From Telmatactis stephensoni (lineage: Eukaryota > Cnidaria > Anthozoa > Actiniaria > Isophelliidae): a stretch of 64,000 bases of DNA. The DNA lies in the NCBI GenBank assembly GCA_029948255.1, contig JALIZF010001475.1:186001-250000 (forward strand). Reading direction: 5' to 3'. The notes beneath the pieces were generated by a model, which worked only from the letters and a program-made list of their open reading frames with translations, did no database searches and was not told where the DNA came from. Both the position numbers and the translations under genes were made by a program. Within the stretch, counting starts at the first letter, position 1. Each line of letters opens with the position of its first letter. This document shows, piece by piece, positions 48,501-54,800 of the stretch.

Positions 48501-51117
48501 TTTTCAGTCCTTTATGAATCACTTCAAGTCCATCATAACCGGATGTAATTACCGCCGAACCCTTTTGTTCGCAAGGAGAAAATCATATTCAAGTTCTTTC
48601 ACAAAGTTTAAGATTTCCTCATTTCCATGACAACGAGCTTAGTAACACCGGTCGCAAAGAAGATGAGTTCGGCAAGAATTTGTTGAAACGAAAATTACTT
48701 GTCGTTTTACGGCGGAAAATTTATATTCGAGACAAACAGTAACTGGAGGATCGTGGGTTCGATTTCCGCTGGGGGCTCGGATTTTTTCTCTGCACAGTTA
48801 TTACTTTTTACAAGTTAAAAAAAATTTCTAATTTTTTTAATTTTTTAACTAGGACTAGTGAGCAGCACAGAGGAGAACTCGTGTAGTTGTAAACTTTCTT
48901 TTTAATTCCGACGAGTTTCGTCTCTAACGGAGACTTCTTCAGGGAATGAATATTACAACTATCGGACCAGCTATATACACACGCTAAATTTCAGAACGTG
49001 TCTATAAACGTTAAACTTCCCATGGAAGTGACTAATAACTTTTACAGTTCCAGACGTTCGCAAAGCGCAGTGATGTTTTGCCATTCCTCGTTCCATTCCT
49101 CGATTCCTCGTTTGCCCAGTTATAATATCCATTTCTCTCAGACAAACGGTAGAGTGGAAACAAAAGATTAATATCAGGAGACTGTCTTGTGACTGTCATC
49201 TCCCGTTTTAGCACTGACGAGAGCATGACACGCGACAAGACATACGAGCATAAAACGCGACAAGTTTACGACTTTCAACGCAGGATGTAATCGATGACAG
49301 GTCTTCCTGCTAAAGGAGCTAAAATGAAACAAAAACTGCTGATAACGGCACAGCTACGACAAGAATTCAGAATGATTTTACAGACATCACGGCACTGACA
49401 CAGTTACGGTACGGCGCGGTCCGTAACTGCTCTAACTCCGCAAAGAAGCACTACCGCAATCAAGCGTTCGATTGATGCCTATATGAAACGTGCCTTAGTG
49501 TCGGTGTTATCTCATTAGTACTTGAGTTGGTGGGTCGTAAATCATTTCCGATTTAATCAATATTCAATCATATAAAACAAAAAACAACTAAACATTCGTT
49601 TATCTTATAGCTAACTGATGCCCAAAGTGCATGTTATCTCGTACTGATGTGTCAAGGAAAATGCCAGTGGAGAAATCCGACCAAAGAGCTCACTCTTTCA
49701 TAAAGGAAAAGGGATTTTTTAACCAAAAAAATATCAAACTTTTTTCCAGAAAAATTGCGGTCATGGATCTTAAAAAGATTTTTTAATATCCATGTTGCGG
49801 TCAATACTAAGTATGACAGCAGAAATTTATATCGCCCGTCGTTGACCCAATCTGACTACCGACCGTACCCACACTGCTTGGACTACTTCCCATTTCTGCT
49901 TTGCTTTGAAAACGCCGCGTGACGCGTTGACAGCGAGCTGATATGTCACGTATTGTCACGCACTTAATAATAAAATAAAATTTCACTCGAGAAAATGGAA
50001 TTCCGTATGAAAAGATGCCAATAAAATATACCTTTTTAGAATATAACAAATATAAATTTGAAACATTCTATTGAAGAACGAACAAAATTTTATCATACGA
50101 TATTCACCACGGTGCATATTTTGTCCTTTTCCCCCCCTTCTTTTTTAAATTTTAGTTAGCTCGAGATCAACTTATTAAAACTGGCAATTATTATTAGCTA
50201 TTGCGTTGGTGCCAGGTGTTCCGCTGTGGTTTACGGATAACAAATTTCTTATAAATAAAACACGAGTTTTTCGGTGAAGATCCATTGGTAAATATGTTCG
50301 ATACAGAGGTCGCAGTCGCCATTGGCAAAATTTTAAATATTTATTTACTTTTACGATAAATTTTCAAACTCTGTCGCGGATAGTTTTAATATATGGAAGT
50401 TGAATTTCACTTATAATTTACTTAACAAAACCAGTGAACCGATAAGGGTCGTAACATACAATGTATAAATTCACTCAATTCATACAAGTAATATATAATA
50501 CAGTGTCAAATAAAGTGGCTTTACAATCTAAACTTCTCGGACGACCTTCAGAACCCCGACACAACTTTAAATTCCAATATATTCTTCATATTTGCAGCAC
50601 AAAATATTTAGATAATTAACTCAGTTACAGCGATCAAAATTTCTACTCCGCATAGGCAAAACATTTGAGAACCACAGGATACAAGTTTACGCTTTGACTG
50701 CATGATGCCTCAACTATCAGAATCTTCTATCAAGTTAGTTGTCGGTATATGGGATGACTTGGAACTTAGCAGAGAGATTCTAAAGTACTAACAAAGAAAA
50801 TTTTGACAGGCAGATACTATAATTTCAAAGATAAAGTACTTCTAAGAAGATTAATATACTTTGAGTTGTAATTACAGCTCAATGACAATCAAAATTTCGC
50901 CAAGCAACTTCTTGAGGTACCAAACAGGAAAGTTAAGCTTTATATAAGGCCGCCATTTGATCAACGTATCACTGGCTGCAATAGATCAACCGGCACACTT
51001 CATCACCGTTAACAACCTTTTATACGCACCTGAATTAACTCTTTTAGCGTTCAAGTACACGATACAGCAAACAGCAATGGCAAACAAGCTTGTTCGTTGC
51101 ACTGATTTGGAAGTCAT
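32187..51117 (-). CDS. SRCR / furin-like repeat / Ig-domain transmembrane receptor, 15 coding exons, 1962 aa
   Basis: Coding exons from 5' to 3' are 51030-51117, 47453-48184, 44880-46095, 42734-43313, 41918-42086, 41372-41519, 39626-40194, 38162-38527, 37465-37719, 36826-37149, 36423-36734, 35551-35817, 34820-35086, 33903-34178 and 32187-32506. The total is 5889 bp (1963 codons with stop) and every splice phase matches. Order: signal peptide (1-29), then six SRCR domains (approximately 119-225, 339-445, 636-740, 850-955, 1070-1190, 1316-1420) alternating with furin-like cysteine-rich repeats, four Ig domains (approximately 1487-1855), one membrane helix (approximately 1876-1898), and a tail of about 64 aa ending DTL. 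SRCR domains bind polyanionic or microbial ligands, so a surface pattern-recognition or adhesion role is plausible but inferred. I cannot name a direct orthologue with this order. Confidence 0.9.
32528..32670. repeat. ATTGGTCGA...GATTGGTTGGAATG repeat, copy 1
   Basis: The words GATTGGTCGAGAACCGTGCG, AATGACGTCACAAAATGC and TGATTGGTTGGAATGTTT recur at 40304-40440 and, inverted, at 46450-46586. Confidence 0.6.
32795..33016. repeat. Tandem 80-bp repeat of the GCATAAGC family (three units)
   Basis: The unit GTCACTAGTGCAAAGACAAG..CACTGCTAATAAGCAGTACA..TGAGTCTGTGTATGTTGCTT is repeated three times. Two further units follow at 33688-33850, so the array is split by the insertion at 33017-33681. It is intronic to the SRCR receptor gene. 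Confidence 0.85.
33017..33681. mobile_element. TTAA-flanked MITE (TIR GGCCTGGGTCA), piggyBac-type
   Basis: TTAA lies at 33017-33020 and 33678-33681. The inverted ends are GGCCTGGGTCA and TGACCCAGGCC. Inside are three copies of the palindrome GGTCACGTGACC (near 33171, 33343, 33522), the last with a flanking variation, and an inverted pair TGCCTGGAATGG / CCATTCCAGGCA. TTAA duplication is the hallmark of piggyBac transposition. There is no transposase. Confidence 0.85.
33903..34178 (-). CDS. Exon 14: Ig domain 4
   Basis: 276 bp, phase 1-1. It encodes [20 protein letters not shown], then [13 protein letters not shown]. The usual Tyr before the second Cys is Ile-Thr here. Confidence 0.9.
34314..34465. 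repeat. (AAAC)n / (AGAC)n compound microsatellite
   Basis: About 38 tetramers, AAAC changing to AGAC and back. The long repetitive ORFs across it are artefacts. Confidence 0.98.
34820..35086 (-). CDS. Exon 13: Ig domain 3
   Basis: 267 bp, phase 1-1. It encodes [20 protein letters not shown], then [13 protein letters not shown]. It has the same length as exon 12, suggesting module duplication. Confidence 0.9.
35113..35290 (-). repeat. SINE fragment (body and tail)
   Basis: It shares with 36060-36355 the words AACTGTTTATT, CTTGCGCACTAA, GGGGACxxTGTACTCTCTCA and CACACAxAC. It is 5'-truncated, lacking the tRNA-like head. Confidence 0.6.
35551..35817 (-). CDS. Exon 12: Ig domain 2
   Basis: 267 bp, phase 1-1. 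It encodes [20 protein letters not shown], then [12 protein letters not shown]: a complete I-set-like Cys, Trp and DxGxYxC pattern. Confidence 0.9.
36060..36355 (-). repeat. tRNA-derived SINE
   Basis: On the minus strand the head reads GTGGCCGAGCGGTATGAGCG (A-box-like) then GGTTCGATTCCCG (B box), the layout of a tRNA-Ser/Leu-like pol III promoter. The body runs through GAGAGAGTACATTGTCCCCC and AGTGCGCAAGAAGACAT to an A/T-rich tail at about 36060. It lies in the intron between exons 11 and 12 of the receptor gene. Confidence 0.75.
36423..36734 (-). CDS. Exon 11: Ig domain 1
   Basis: 312 bp, phase 1-1. The B-strand cysteine is in [10 protein letters not shown] and the F-strand signature is [12 protein letters not shown]. 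The expected Trp after the first Cys is not obvious ([12 protein letters not shown] instead), so this is a divergent Ig domain. Confidence 0.85.
36826..37149 (-). CDS. Exon 10: second half of SRCR 6 and EGF-like Cys segment
   Basis: 324 bp, phase 1-1. It encodes [20 protein letters not shown], then [11 protein letters not shown] and a short cysteine segment ([15 protein letters not shown] ... [12 protein letters not shown]) that reads like an EGF-type module before the Ig region. Confidence 0.88.
37465..37719 (-). CDS. Exon 9: first half of SRCR 6
   Basis: 255 bp, phase 1-1. It encodes [20 protein letters not shown], then [20 protein letters not shown] and ELGFGKAL. Confidence 0.9.
37831..37999. 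mobile_element. hAT-like MITE (TAGCC...GGCTA ends), copy 2
   Basis: A perfect 8-bp duplication TAGTGTTG lies at 37823-37830 and 38000-38007. The ends TCCTAGCCACCTCCACAGGC and GAAGGAGGCTACTC match copy 1 at 16858-17013. It lies in the intron between exons 8 and 9. Confidence 0.85.
38162..38527 (-). CDS. Exon 8: end of SRCR 5 and furin-like repeats
   Basis: 366 bp, phase 1-1. It encodes [15 protein letters not shown], then [35 protein letters not shown] and [11 protein letters not shown]. Confidence 0.88.
38940..39040 (-). repeat. Possible tRNA-like SINE head
   Basis: The minus strand has GGTTCGAGTCC (B box) preceded by TGACCCGATAGCAGTGACTG. There is no clear A box at the right spacing, so this is tentative. 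Confidence 0.35.
39110..39592. repeat. (CAT)n microsatellite
   Basis: ATC/CAT triplets with interruptions, densest at 39315-39592, ending about 30 bp from the donor side of exon 7. The poly-His ORF is an artefact. Confidence 0.97.
39626..40194 (-). CDS. Exon 7: furin-like repeats and most of SRCR 5
   Basis: 569 bp, phase 2 in and 1 out. It encodes [22 protein letters not shown] repeats, [14 protein letters not shown], then SRCR 5 ([36 protein letters not shown]). An alternative acceptor seven bases further in (CTAG) keeps the phase only if counted differently, so the TTTCAAG acceptor is preferred. Confidence 0.88.
40304..40566. mobile_element. Hairpin-bearing repeat, copy 2 (inverse of 46246-46586)
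   Basis: The left part has GATTGGTCGA-like and GGTTGAAATGTTTCGGT words. The right part is a hairpin, CTAATAGAAGCACAGATGTC..TCAAAATGTGGTGAG with CTCACCACATTTTAACGTCA..TCTGTGCATCTATTAG. Confidence 0.75.
40740..40860. mobile_element. GCATAAGC-family MITE
   Basis: GACATAAGCAGAAATAGAAGCAACATACGCAGGATCAGTA is an imperfect match to the family left end; the right end is CAGTTTTCCGCTAGTG. Confidence 0.55.
40886..41316. mobile_element. GCATAAGC-family MITE interrupted by a second MITE
   Basis: The outer ends are GACGCAAGCATAAGCGCAAA at the left and TTGCACTTATGCTTGCGTCG at the right, with ACTCAGTATCG / CGATACTGAGT just inside. The interior 40936-41229 is another complete inverted-repeat element. Confidence 0.8.
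40936..41229. mobile_element. Nested MITE with GGTTGACGGGGCGAATGGCG ends
   Basis: Left TATAGCCATTCAAAACGGTT then GACGGGGCGAATGGCGA; right TCGCCGTTCGCCCCGTCAAC then CTTTTTTGAAATAGCTATA. The terminal TATAxCxxTTxxAAAAxxGT is shared with the elements at 46953 and 54058. Confidence 0.8.
41372..41519 (-). CDS. Exon 6: end of SRCR 4 and start of furin-like repeat
   Basis: 148 bp, phase 1 in and 2 out. It encodes [20 protein letters not shown], then [12 protein letters not shown] and [12 protein letters not shown]. Confidence 0.88.
41918..42086 (-). CDS. Exon 5: core of SRCR 4
   Basis: 169 bp, phase 0 in and 1 out. It encodes [20 protein letters not shown], then ACRMLNLG and [10 protein letters not shown]. 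An in-frame stop (TAG) directly before the acceptor supports the exon boundary. Confidence 0.88.
42183..42274. mobile_element. 92-bp MITE (AGAGCACATTTCGTATGA)
   Basis: AGAGCACATTTCGTATGACT is mirrored by TCATACGAAATCTGCTCT. It lies in the intron between receptor exons 4 and 5. Confidence 0.75.
42391..42465. repeat. Hairpin CAGAGCCGTTAC...GTAACGGCTCTG
   Basis: The stem is ACAGAGCCGTTACC plus ACTGCGCATGCTC with GAGCATGCGCAGT and AACGGCTCTG. Confidence 0.7.
42569..42705. mobile_element. MITE related to 42183-42274
   Basis: TTTCGTATGAGTGTGAAAC at the left and TTTCACACTCATACGAAATG..TGCTCT at the right. The right end lies about 30 bp from the donor of receptor exon 4. Confidence 0.7.
42734..43313 (-). 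CDS. Exon 4: second half of SRCR 3, furin-like repeats, start of SRCR 4
   Basis: 580 bp, phase 2 in and 0 out. It continues SRCR 3 ([30 protein letters not shown]), then cysteine repeats ([30 protein letters not shown]) and the opening [17 protein letters not shown] of SRCR 4. Confidence 0.92.
43314..44483. other. Intron between receptor exons 3 and 4, left part
   Basis: No exon-like ORF. GC-rich words (GACGTTCGCGCCATTTG, CGCGCGCTGTCACGTAC) near 43404 and 43622 look like decayed repeat DNA. Confidence 0.4.
44484..44846. mobile_element. pogo/Tigger-like MITE remnant
   Basis: TTCAGTTGACCCTCATTTAT at the left and GTATAAAGACTTTCTACTGTA at the right. The TACAGTxxAxxxTCxxxATA layout is that of pogo-type ends. 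The 3' edge is about 34 bp from the donor of exon 3. Confidence 0.55.
44880..46095 (-). CDS. Exon 3: SRCR 2, furin-like repeats, first half of SRCR 3
   Basis: 1216 bp, phase 1 in and 2 out. After [11 protein letters not shown] the exon encodes SRCR 2 ([39 protein letters not shown]), then about 180 residues of CxxC-type furin-like repeats (for example [25 protein letters not shown]), then the start of SRCR 3 ([15 protein letters not shown]). SRCR 2 has CNEYWD instead of the usual CDDxWD, losing one or two acidic residues often linked to Ca2+ binding. Confidence 0.92.
46125..46247. repeat. GC-rich palindrome (GGGGAGGGCAGGGG arms)
   Basis: CGTAGCGGCTCTGGGGAGGG pairs with CCCTCCCCAGGGCCGCTACG. 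The purine/pyrimidine arms could also form G-quadruplex or triplex structures. It lies 30 bp upstream of the exon 3 acceptor. Confidence 0.8.
46246..46586. mobile_element. Hairpin-bearing repeat, copy 3
   Basis: The hairpin 46262-46441 has arms of about 75 bp (ATTCCATTTTTCCGTGCGTC ... AAAATGTGGTGAGAA and its complement) around ACGCCACGAGACGAAGTCGA. Next to it lies the ACGCGCGCTGTGGTTGGTTGG-type sequence (read on the minus strand) shared with 40304 and 32528. Confidence 0.8.
46622..46760. repeat. Dispersed repeat, third copy
   Basis: CCTCAAGTTTATCAGTCTAC, ACTGTCACGGGTTATCGACG and AAGGTTGCTTTACTTTACTT match 12960-13080. Confidence 0.6.
46953..47218. mobile_element. MITE with TATAxxxCTGTTxCxAAAAAxGT ends
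   Basis: TATACACCTGTTACGAAAAA then TGTAGACGGTCTGAAATCTG at the left; CAGACCGTCTACGTTTTTTG then AAACAGTTATATA at the right. The arms also carry several GATTCAGATTCAG units. Confidence 0.8.
47318..47386. repeat. Short inverted repeat AGTACCCAGGCGT
   Basis: TTAGTACCCAGGCGTCC and GGAACGCCTGGGTACTA flank a GTGACGTCACGTTCACGTCA centre. Confidence 0.65.
47453..48184 (-). CDS. Exon 2: furin-like Cys repeats and SRCR domain 1
   Basis: 732 bp, phase 1 in and 1 out. Cysteine-rich repeats with [19 protein letters not shown] and CSSCYDP precede an SRCR domain ([52 protein letters not shown]). A further furin-like unit ([15 protein letters not shown]) begins at the end. Confidence 0.92.
48254..48532. mobile_element. 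280-bp hairpin element, intron 1 of receptor gene
   Basis: GGACTTGAAGTGATTCATAA then AGGACTGAAAAGAAAT at the left; the exact complement ends at 48532. The inner arms are AAAC/AAACA-rich and also pair, so almost the whole element folds back on itself around 48395. Confidence 0.85.
48533..51029. other. Intron 1 of the SRCR receptor gene, remainder
   Basis: Contains GGTTCGATTTCC (a B-box-like word) near 48755 and a GAGGAGAACTCGTGTAG repeat at 48840-48965. No exon-like ORF with matching phases was found on the minus strand, although a small missed exon cannot be excluded. Confidence 0.4.
51030..51117 (-). CDS. Exon 1: start codon and signal peptide
   Basis: The ATG is at 51117-51115. The peptide [20 protein letters not shown] continues YLNAKRVNS: a short basic region, a hydrophobic core and small residues before the splice. 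The donor GTGCGT follows in phase 1, matching the acceptor of exon 2 some 2.8 kb away. It was found by searching for a phase-1 secretory first exon, so cDNA should confirm it. Confidence 0.75.
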
Positions 51118-51716
51118 CTTGGGTCCGATCGTCACGCTTGGTTTCTGGCTAACAGTAGTTCAACTCCTCACTAGGTCAGCTCTAGACAAGTGATCGCCTC
51201 CCTGCCGGCTTTACACTTGGCGTCTACTCGCCGTGTATTATAAAATATTAATGGCTACAGAACTTCCCTTACCAGACCACGTTGCCCGTTACACAATGGA
51301 TCAATTAAGGAACAGAGCCAGTGCGCCACGAGGTTATGACCTTGGAGATAATCCCTACGTGCCGGAGCTTATACGGTTATACGGCTATACGGCAAGGAAG
51401 CAGGAAGGCGAGGAAGTTAAATTATTAATCTTGATAACGTGAAAACAACTTCAGGTCTTTCTAACAGGCGGGAACCACTGCCGCTACATGTAATTGCAGA
51501 TATAAATAAACATATTTTCTGTTCGATTTTTATCTGTTTTTTTTTGCTGAGGTTGACGGGTAAAATCGTCTCCAGTCTCTCCTCATCCGAAAAAAAATAA
51601 AATGGCGGCAAACTTGACAACAGTTTGTTTTGGAAAAGTTAAAGAGTTAAAGAGTTTATAACTGCCTAGAAAGTCTGGTTTCTCAACCTCCTTTCTAAAC
51701 TTGGAACTCCTAAGAA
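51118..51716. promoter_or_regulatory. Shared head-to-head promoter region
   Basis: 599 bp separate the start codon of the SRCR receptor gene (minus strand, ATG at 51117) from that of the NPHP1-like gene (plus strand, ATG at 51717). Both 5' UTRs and any promoter must lie here unless there are upstream non-coding exons. No TATA box in a convincing place was identified. Confidence 0.45.
51251..51442 (+). CDS. Hypothetical 63-aa ORF between the two divergent genes
   Basis: ATG GCT ACA GAA opens a reading frame starting MATELPLPDHVARYTMDQLR, with NPYVPELIRLYGYTARKQE towards its end. The composition is balanced and protein-like through about residue 55; the last residues (LLILIT) look like read-through. 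I do not recognise it. It could be a small gene, a first exon with an unseen donor near 51410-51420, or chance. Confidence 0.3.
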   Translation: MATELPLPDHVARYTMDQLRNRASAPRGYDLGDNPYVPELIRLYGYTARKQEGEEVKLLILIT

Positions 51717-51803
51717 ATGAAACGAGCTACCAGAATTTCAAAGATACTTGAAGGAAGTCGACTAGCGTCTTTGCAAAATCAAGTTGCAGAGCTCACTAAA
51801 CAG
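51717..51803 (+). CDS. NPHP1: NPHP1-like exon 1
   Basis: 29 codons: MKRATRISKILEGSRLASLQ then NQVAELTKQ, basic then heptad-like. The donor is CAG|GTTCCC, weaker than consensus but in phase 0 with exon 2. Confidence 0.72.
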
Positions 51804-54800
51804 GTTCCCTGTTGCTCCAGTTTTAACTTCAGACATTGTGATGAAACTTTGTTTTTGCTAACCATTTCCTGTTTTGCTTTCATTATTTATAAGGACATTC
51901 ATATTTATTTGAAAATAGTATTCATAGGACAATATTCATACTTTAAATACACTTTTAAAATAAAATATTTGAGCTTGAATTAAGCTTAGCTGGCAACATT
52001 TTTTTAGGTTGATGAATTTCGCCTCCATGTGCTAGAAAACTCAATATCTTCTCCAGAGAGAGCAAGGAATTTCAAAAAGTAAGGATTCTAAAGAATGCTA
52101 CATTTATTTTACAATGTACATGTACCTATACCACTTAAGCTTACTAGACAGTGCTACACTATGAACTGTAGCCACTGTACCACAATTTTTTTGATGACTT
52201 CTTGACATTTTTTTGATGTACTTCTAACCAAATCTGCACTTCACTTCATTGATAATAAGTTTTTTTTTTATTTAAAGTGTCCAATGTCTTCTAGTACTTG
52301 CACACTAGTCCAGTTTCCATTATTACTAGAGACCGCTGAGCTTCCTGACAAAAGGTGCATGGAAGAGTTATACATGTATTAATACCAAGAACTGAGACTT
52401 TTAGCCATATACATTGTACAGAGCCTATGGCCCTCGGGATGCATAAATGGATAAATTAAGCCGAGGTTCGAACTATTTAACTGTCTTAAATATTATGTGA
52501 TTGAAGAGGGTTTCACTCAAAAGCAATTCCAAAAGATCCCAGAAGGAAACCTTAAATAATTGTATTTTAATCCTAGTAGTAACTCTTTAGTACATTTCTA
52601 AGAAAATTTCTAAGTCTCGATTTCCACACAGAGATAATCTAAGGAAGTATGGGATGAAATTATAAATTCAAGGGATTTATCTACTTAAAAATAGATAAAT
52701 CCCTGGGAATTATAAATTCAAGGTATTTATCTAGATAAATTCCAGGGAAGATCTAGATAAAACCCTTGAATTCATATTATATATGACTGGGGATATACAT
52801 GTAAGCAATATAAAGCCCCATGAATAACAAGAAACCCGACTCAATCATATTATAATTATGAATACAGTGCTAGCCTACTTTTCAAGAAAACCAATGGGAA
52901 TAAACTTGATTGTTGTGTTGTTCTTTATCAACACTTTTCTCTCACTGGTATTTTTGAATAATTTACATTGACTCAAGGCTAACACTATATAAATGAGCCT
53001 TTTGTCAGGAAAATCAGTGGTCTCTAGTAATAGAAATTGGACTAATTTAGGGGACGCTGTATACTCTCTTGCACATACTACCATTGCATTCTAATACTTT
53101 ATACAGACAACTTTCAGCTCACTCTCAGCTCAATGTCTCGATAGGCAGAGTTTGTACATAATACATCAAATCGGCTTATTGAATGGATCAAAGTGAAGTG
53201 CTGATATATAGTATCTAATATTGGTTAGCAGTATTTAAAGTTGTCAAAAAGATACACCTAATTACAAAAATATTGTCATTAGAAATGACATATTGAACTT
53301 TGATAAATTTATATTACCACTAAAATAGGAATGAATTATCACTGACATCAGATTTGTGTTAAGCTCGAAAATATCATGATTTTTATCATTGCTATTTTAC
53401 TAATCTGATGTTGAAATAAATTAAGGAAAACATTAAGCAGAATAGTGTTTTATCATTTTATTAGTGTTTTCAAGGTCAGTGATGATTTATTCCTATTTGG
53501 TAAATTTACTACTGACTCTGTAACTGACTGAAGTTCAATATTAATTTTTTATGTGACAACATTTTTGTAATGAGATGTATATCAAAAAGTACACAAAAAC
53601 TTTGTTGTATTGGCCACAGTTCGAGTGTAGCACTGTAATATTTGTTAAGCAACAACCTTGATATTTCAAGAACATACAAACCTATACCACTAAATATTCC
53701 TAAAAATTCCTGAAAATTCATTGGAGCATTTAGAATAAAGTGTGATAAAAGTAATGTTGAACAAAAGTATTGTGAACCCCAAAAATATACTGTCAGTACC
53801 AAATTGCTGGTACCAAAGTTACCTTCTACCTGTAAATAATTGTATAATTAATATGCTCTTCCTAATTAAGACAAAAGTCTTGACTTGGAATAGGGCAACA
53901 GACTAGCATCAAATCAATTCCAGACAGCAGTCAAACAATAAGTAGAGTTTTCAGACATCATTAATCTGTCACTGGTGAAGACTCTTATTTGTGTGGCTGT
54001 CTGAACATTGTGTGGGGTTGATAGCTGTCAAGTTAAATTTCCCTATTCACATTTGGGATATACAGCTATTTCAAAAAACGTTGAATACTGCATTCTGCAT
54101 ACTGAATAGTGCATTAAAAGACCAAAATGTCTTGTAGTTCAGTATGTTTTGGAGATGGCATGGTGAAAATCCTCTATAACAGCTACATGTATAACTAGGC
54201 AAATAGGTGGTAAAACGACAATGGAAACAATCAAAAATGCAATTTGTAAGTCTTGGAATGCACTATTCAGTATGCGGAATGCAGTATTCAGTATTCAAAG
54301 TTTTTTGAAATAGCTGTATATTTGTCTGTACAATACATGTATAATTATGCATTGTTATGCAAAAATCCACAAGCTTTGACAGTCTTGCTATATTGTACAT
54401 AACTGTGTTTATAATACACTATACAAAATTACTCGATTCTGATTGGACGAGAGGAGTACAATTATATCGTTAATTGTACTCTGTAGAGTACCTATTAAGT
54501 CGCTATGGCAACGATAGTGTATTATAAATAAAAAATCGCACGATCTTCTCGTACAATTCAGAATTAATAGTTACTCGTAATGTTTTGAAAACTCTCAAAT
54601 AGGACTCGCCTAAAGGCTCGTCCTATTTTGAGAACTTTCAAAACATTACTCGTACCTATTAATTCCGAATTGTACTCAAGATCGTGCGATTTCCTATACT
54701 AATTATGCAATATAATTGTCTGTCAGATGTAGTCGTCTCAGTTCTCAAATTGACTCACTTTTTGGCCAAGTTAATGAACTTAACAAGGTAAGTAGACTTG

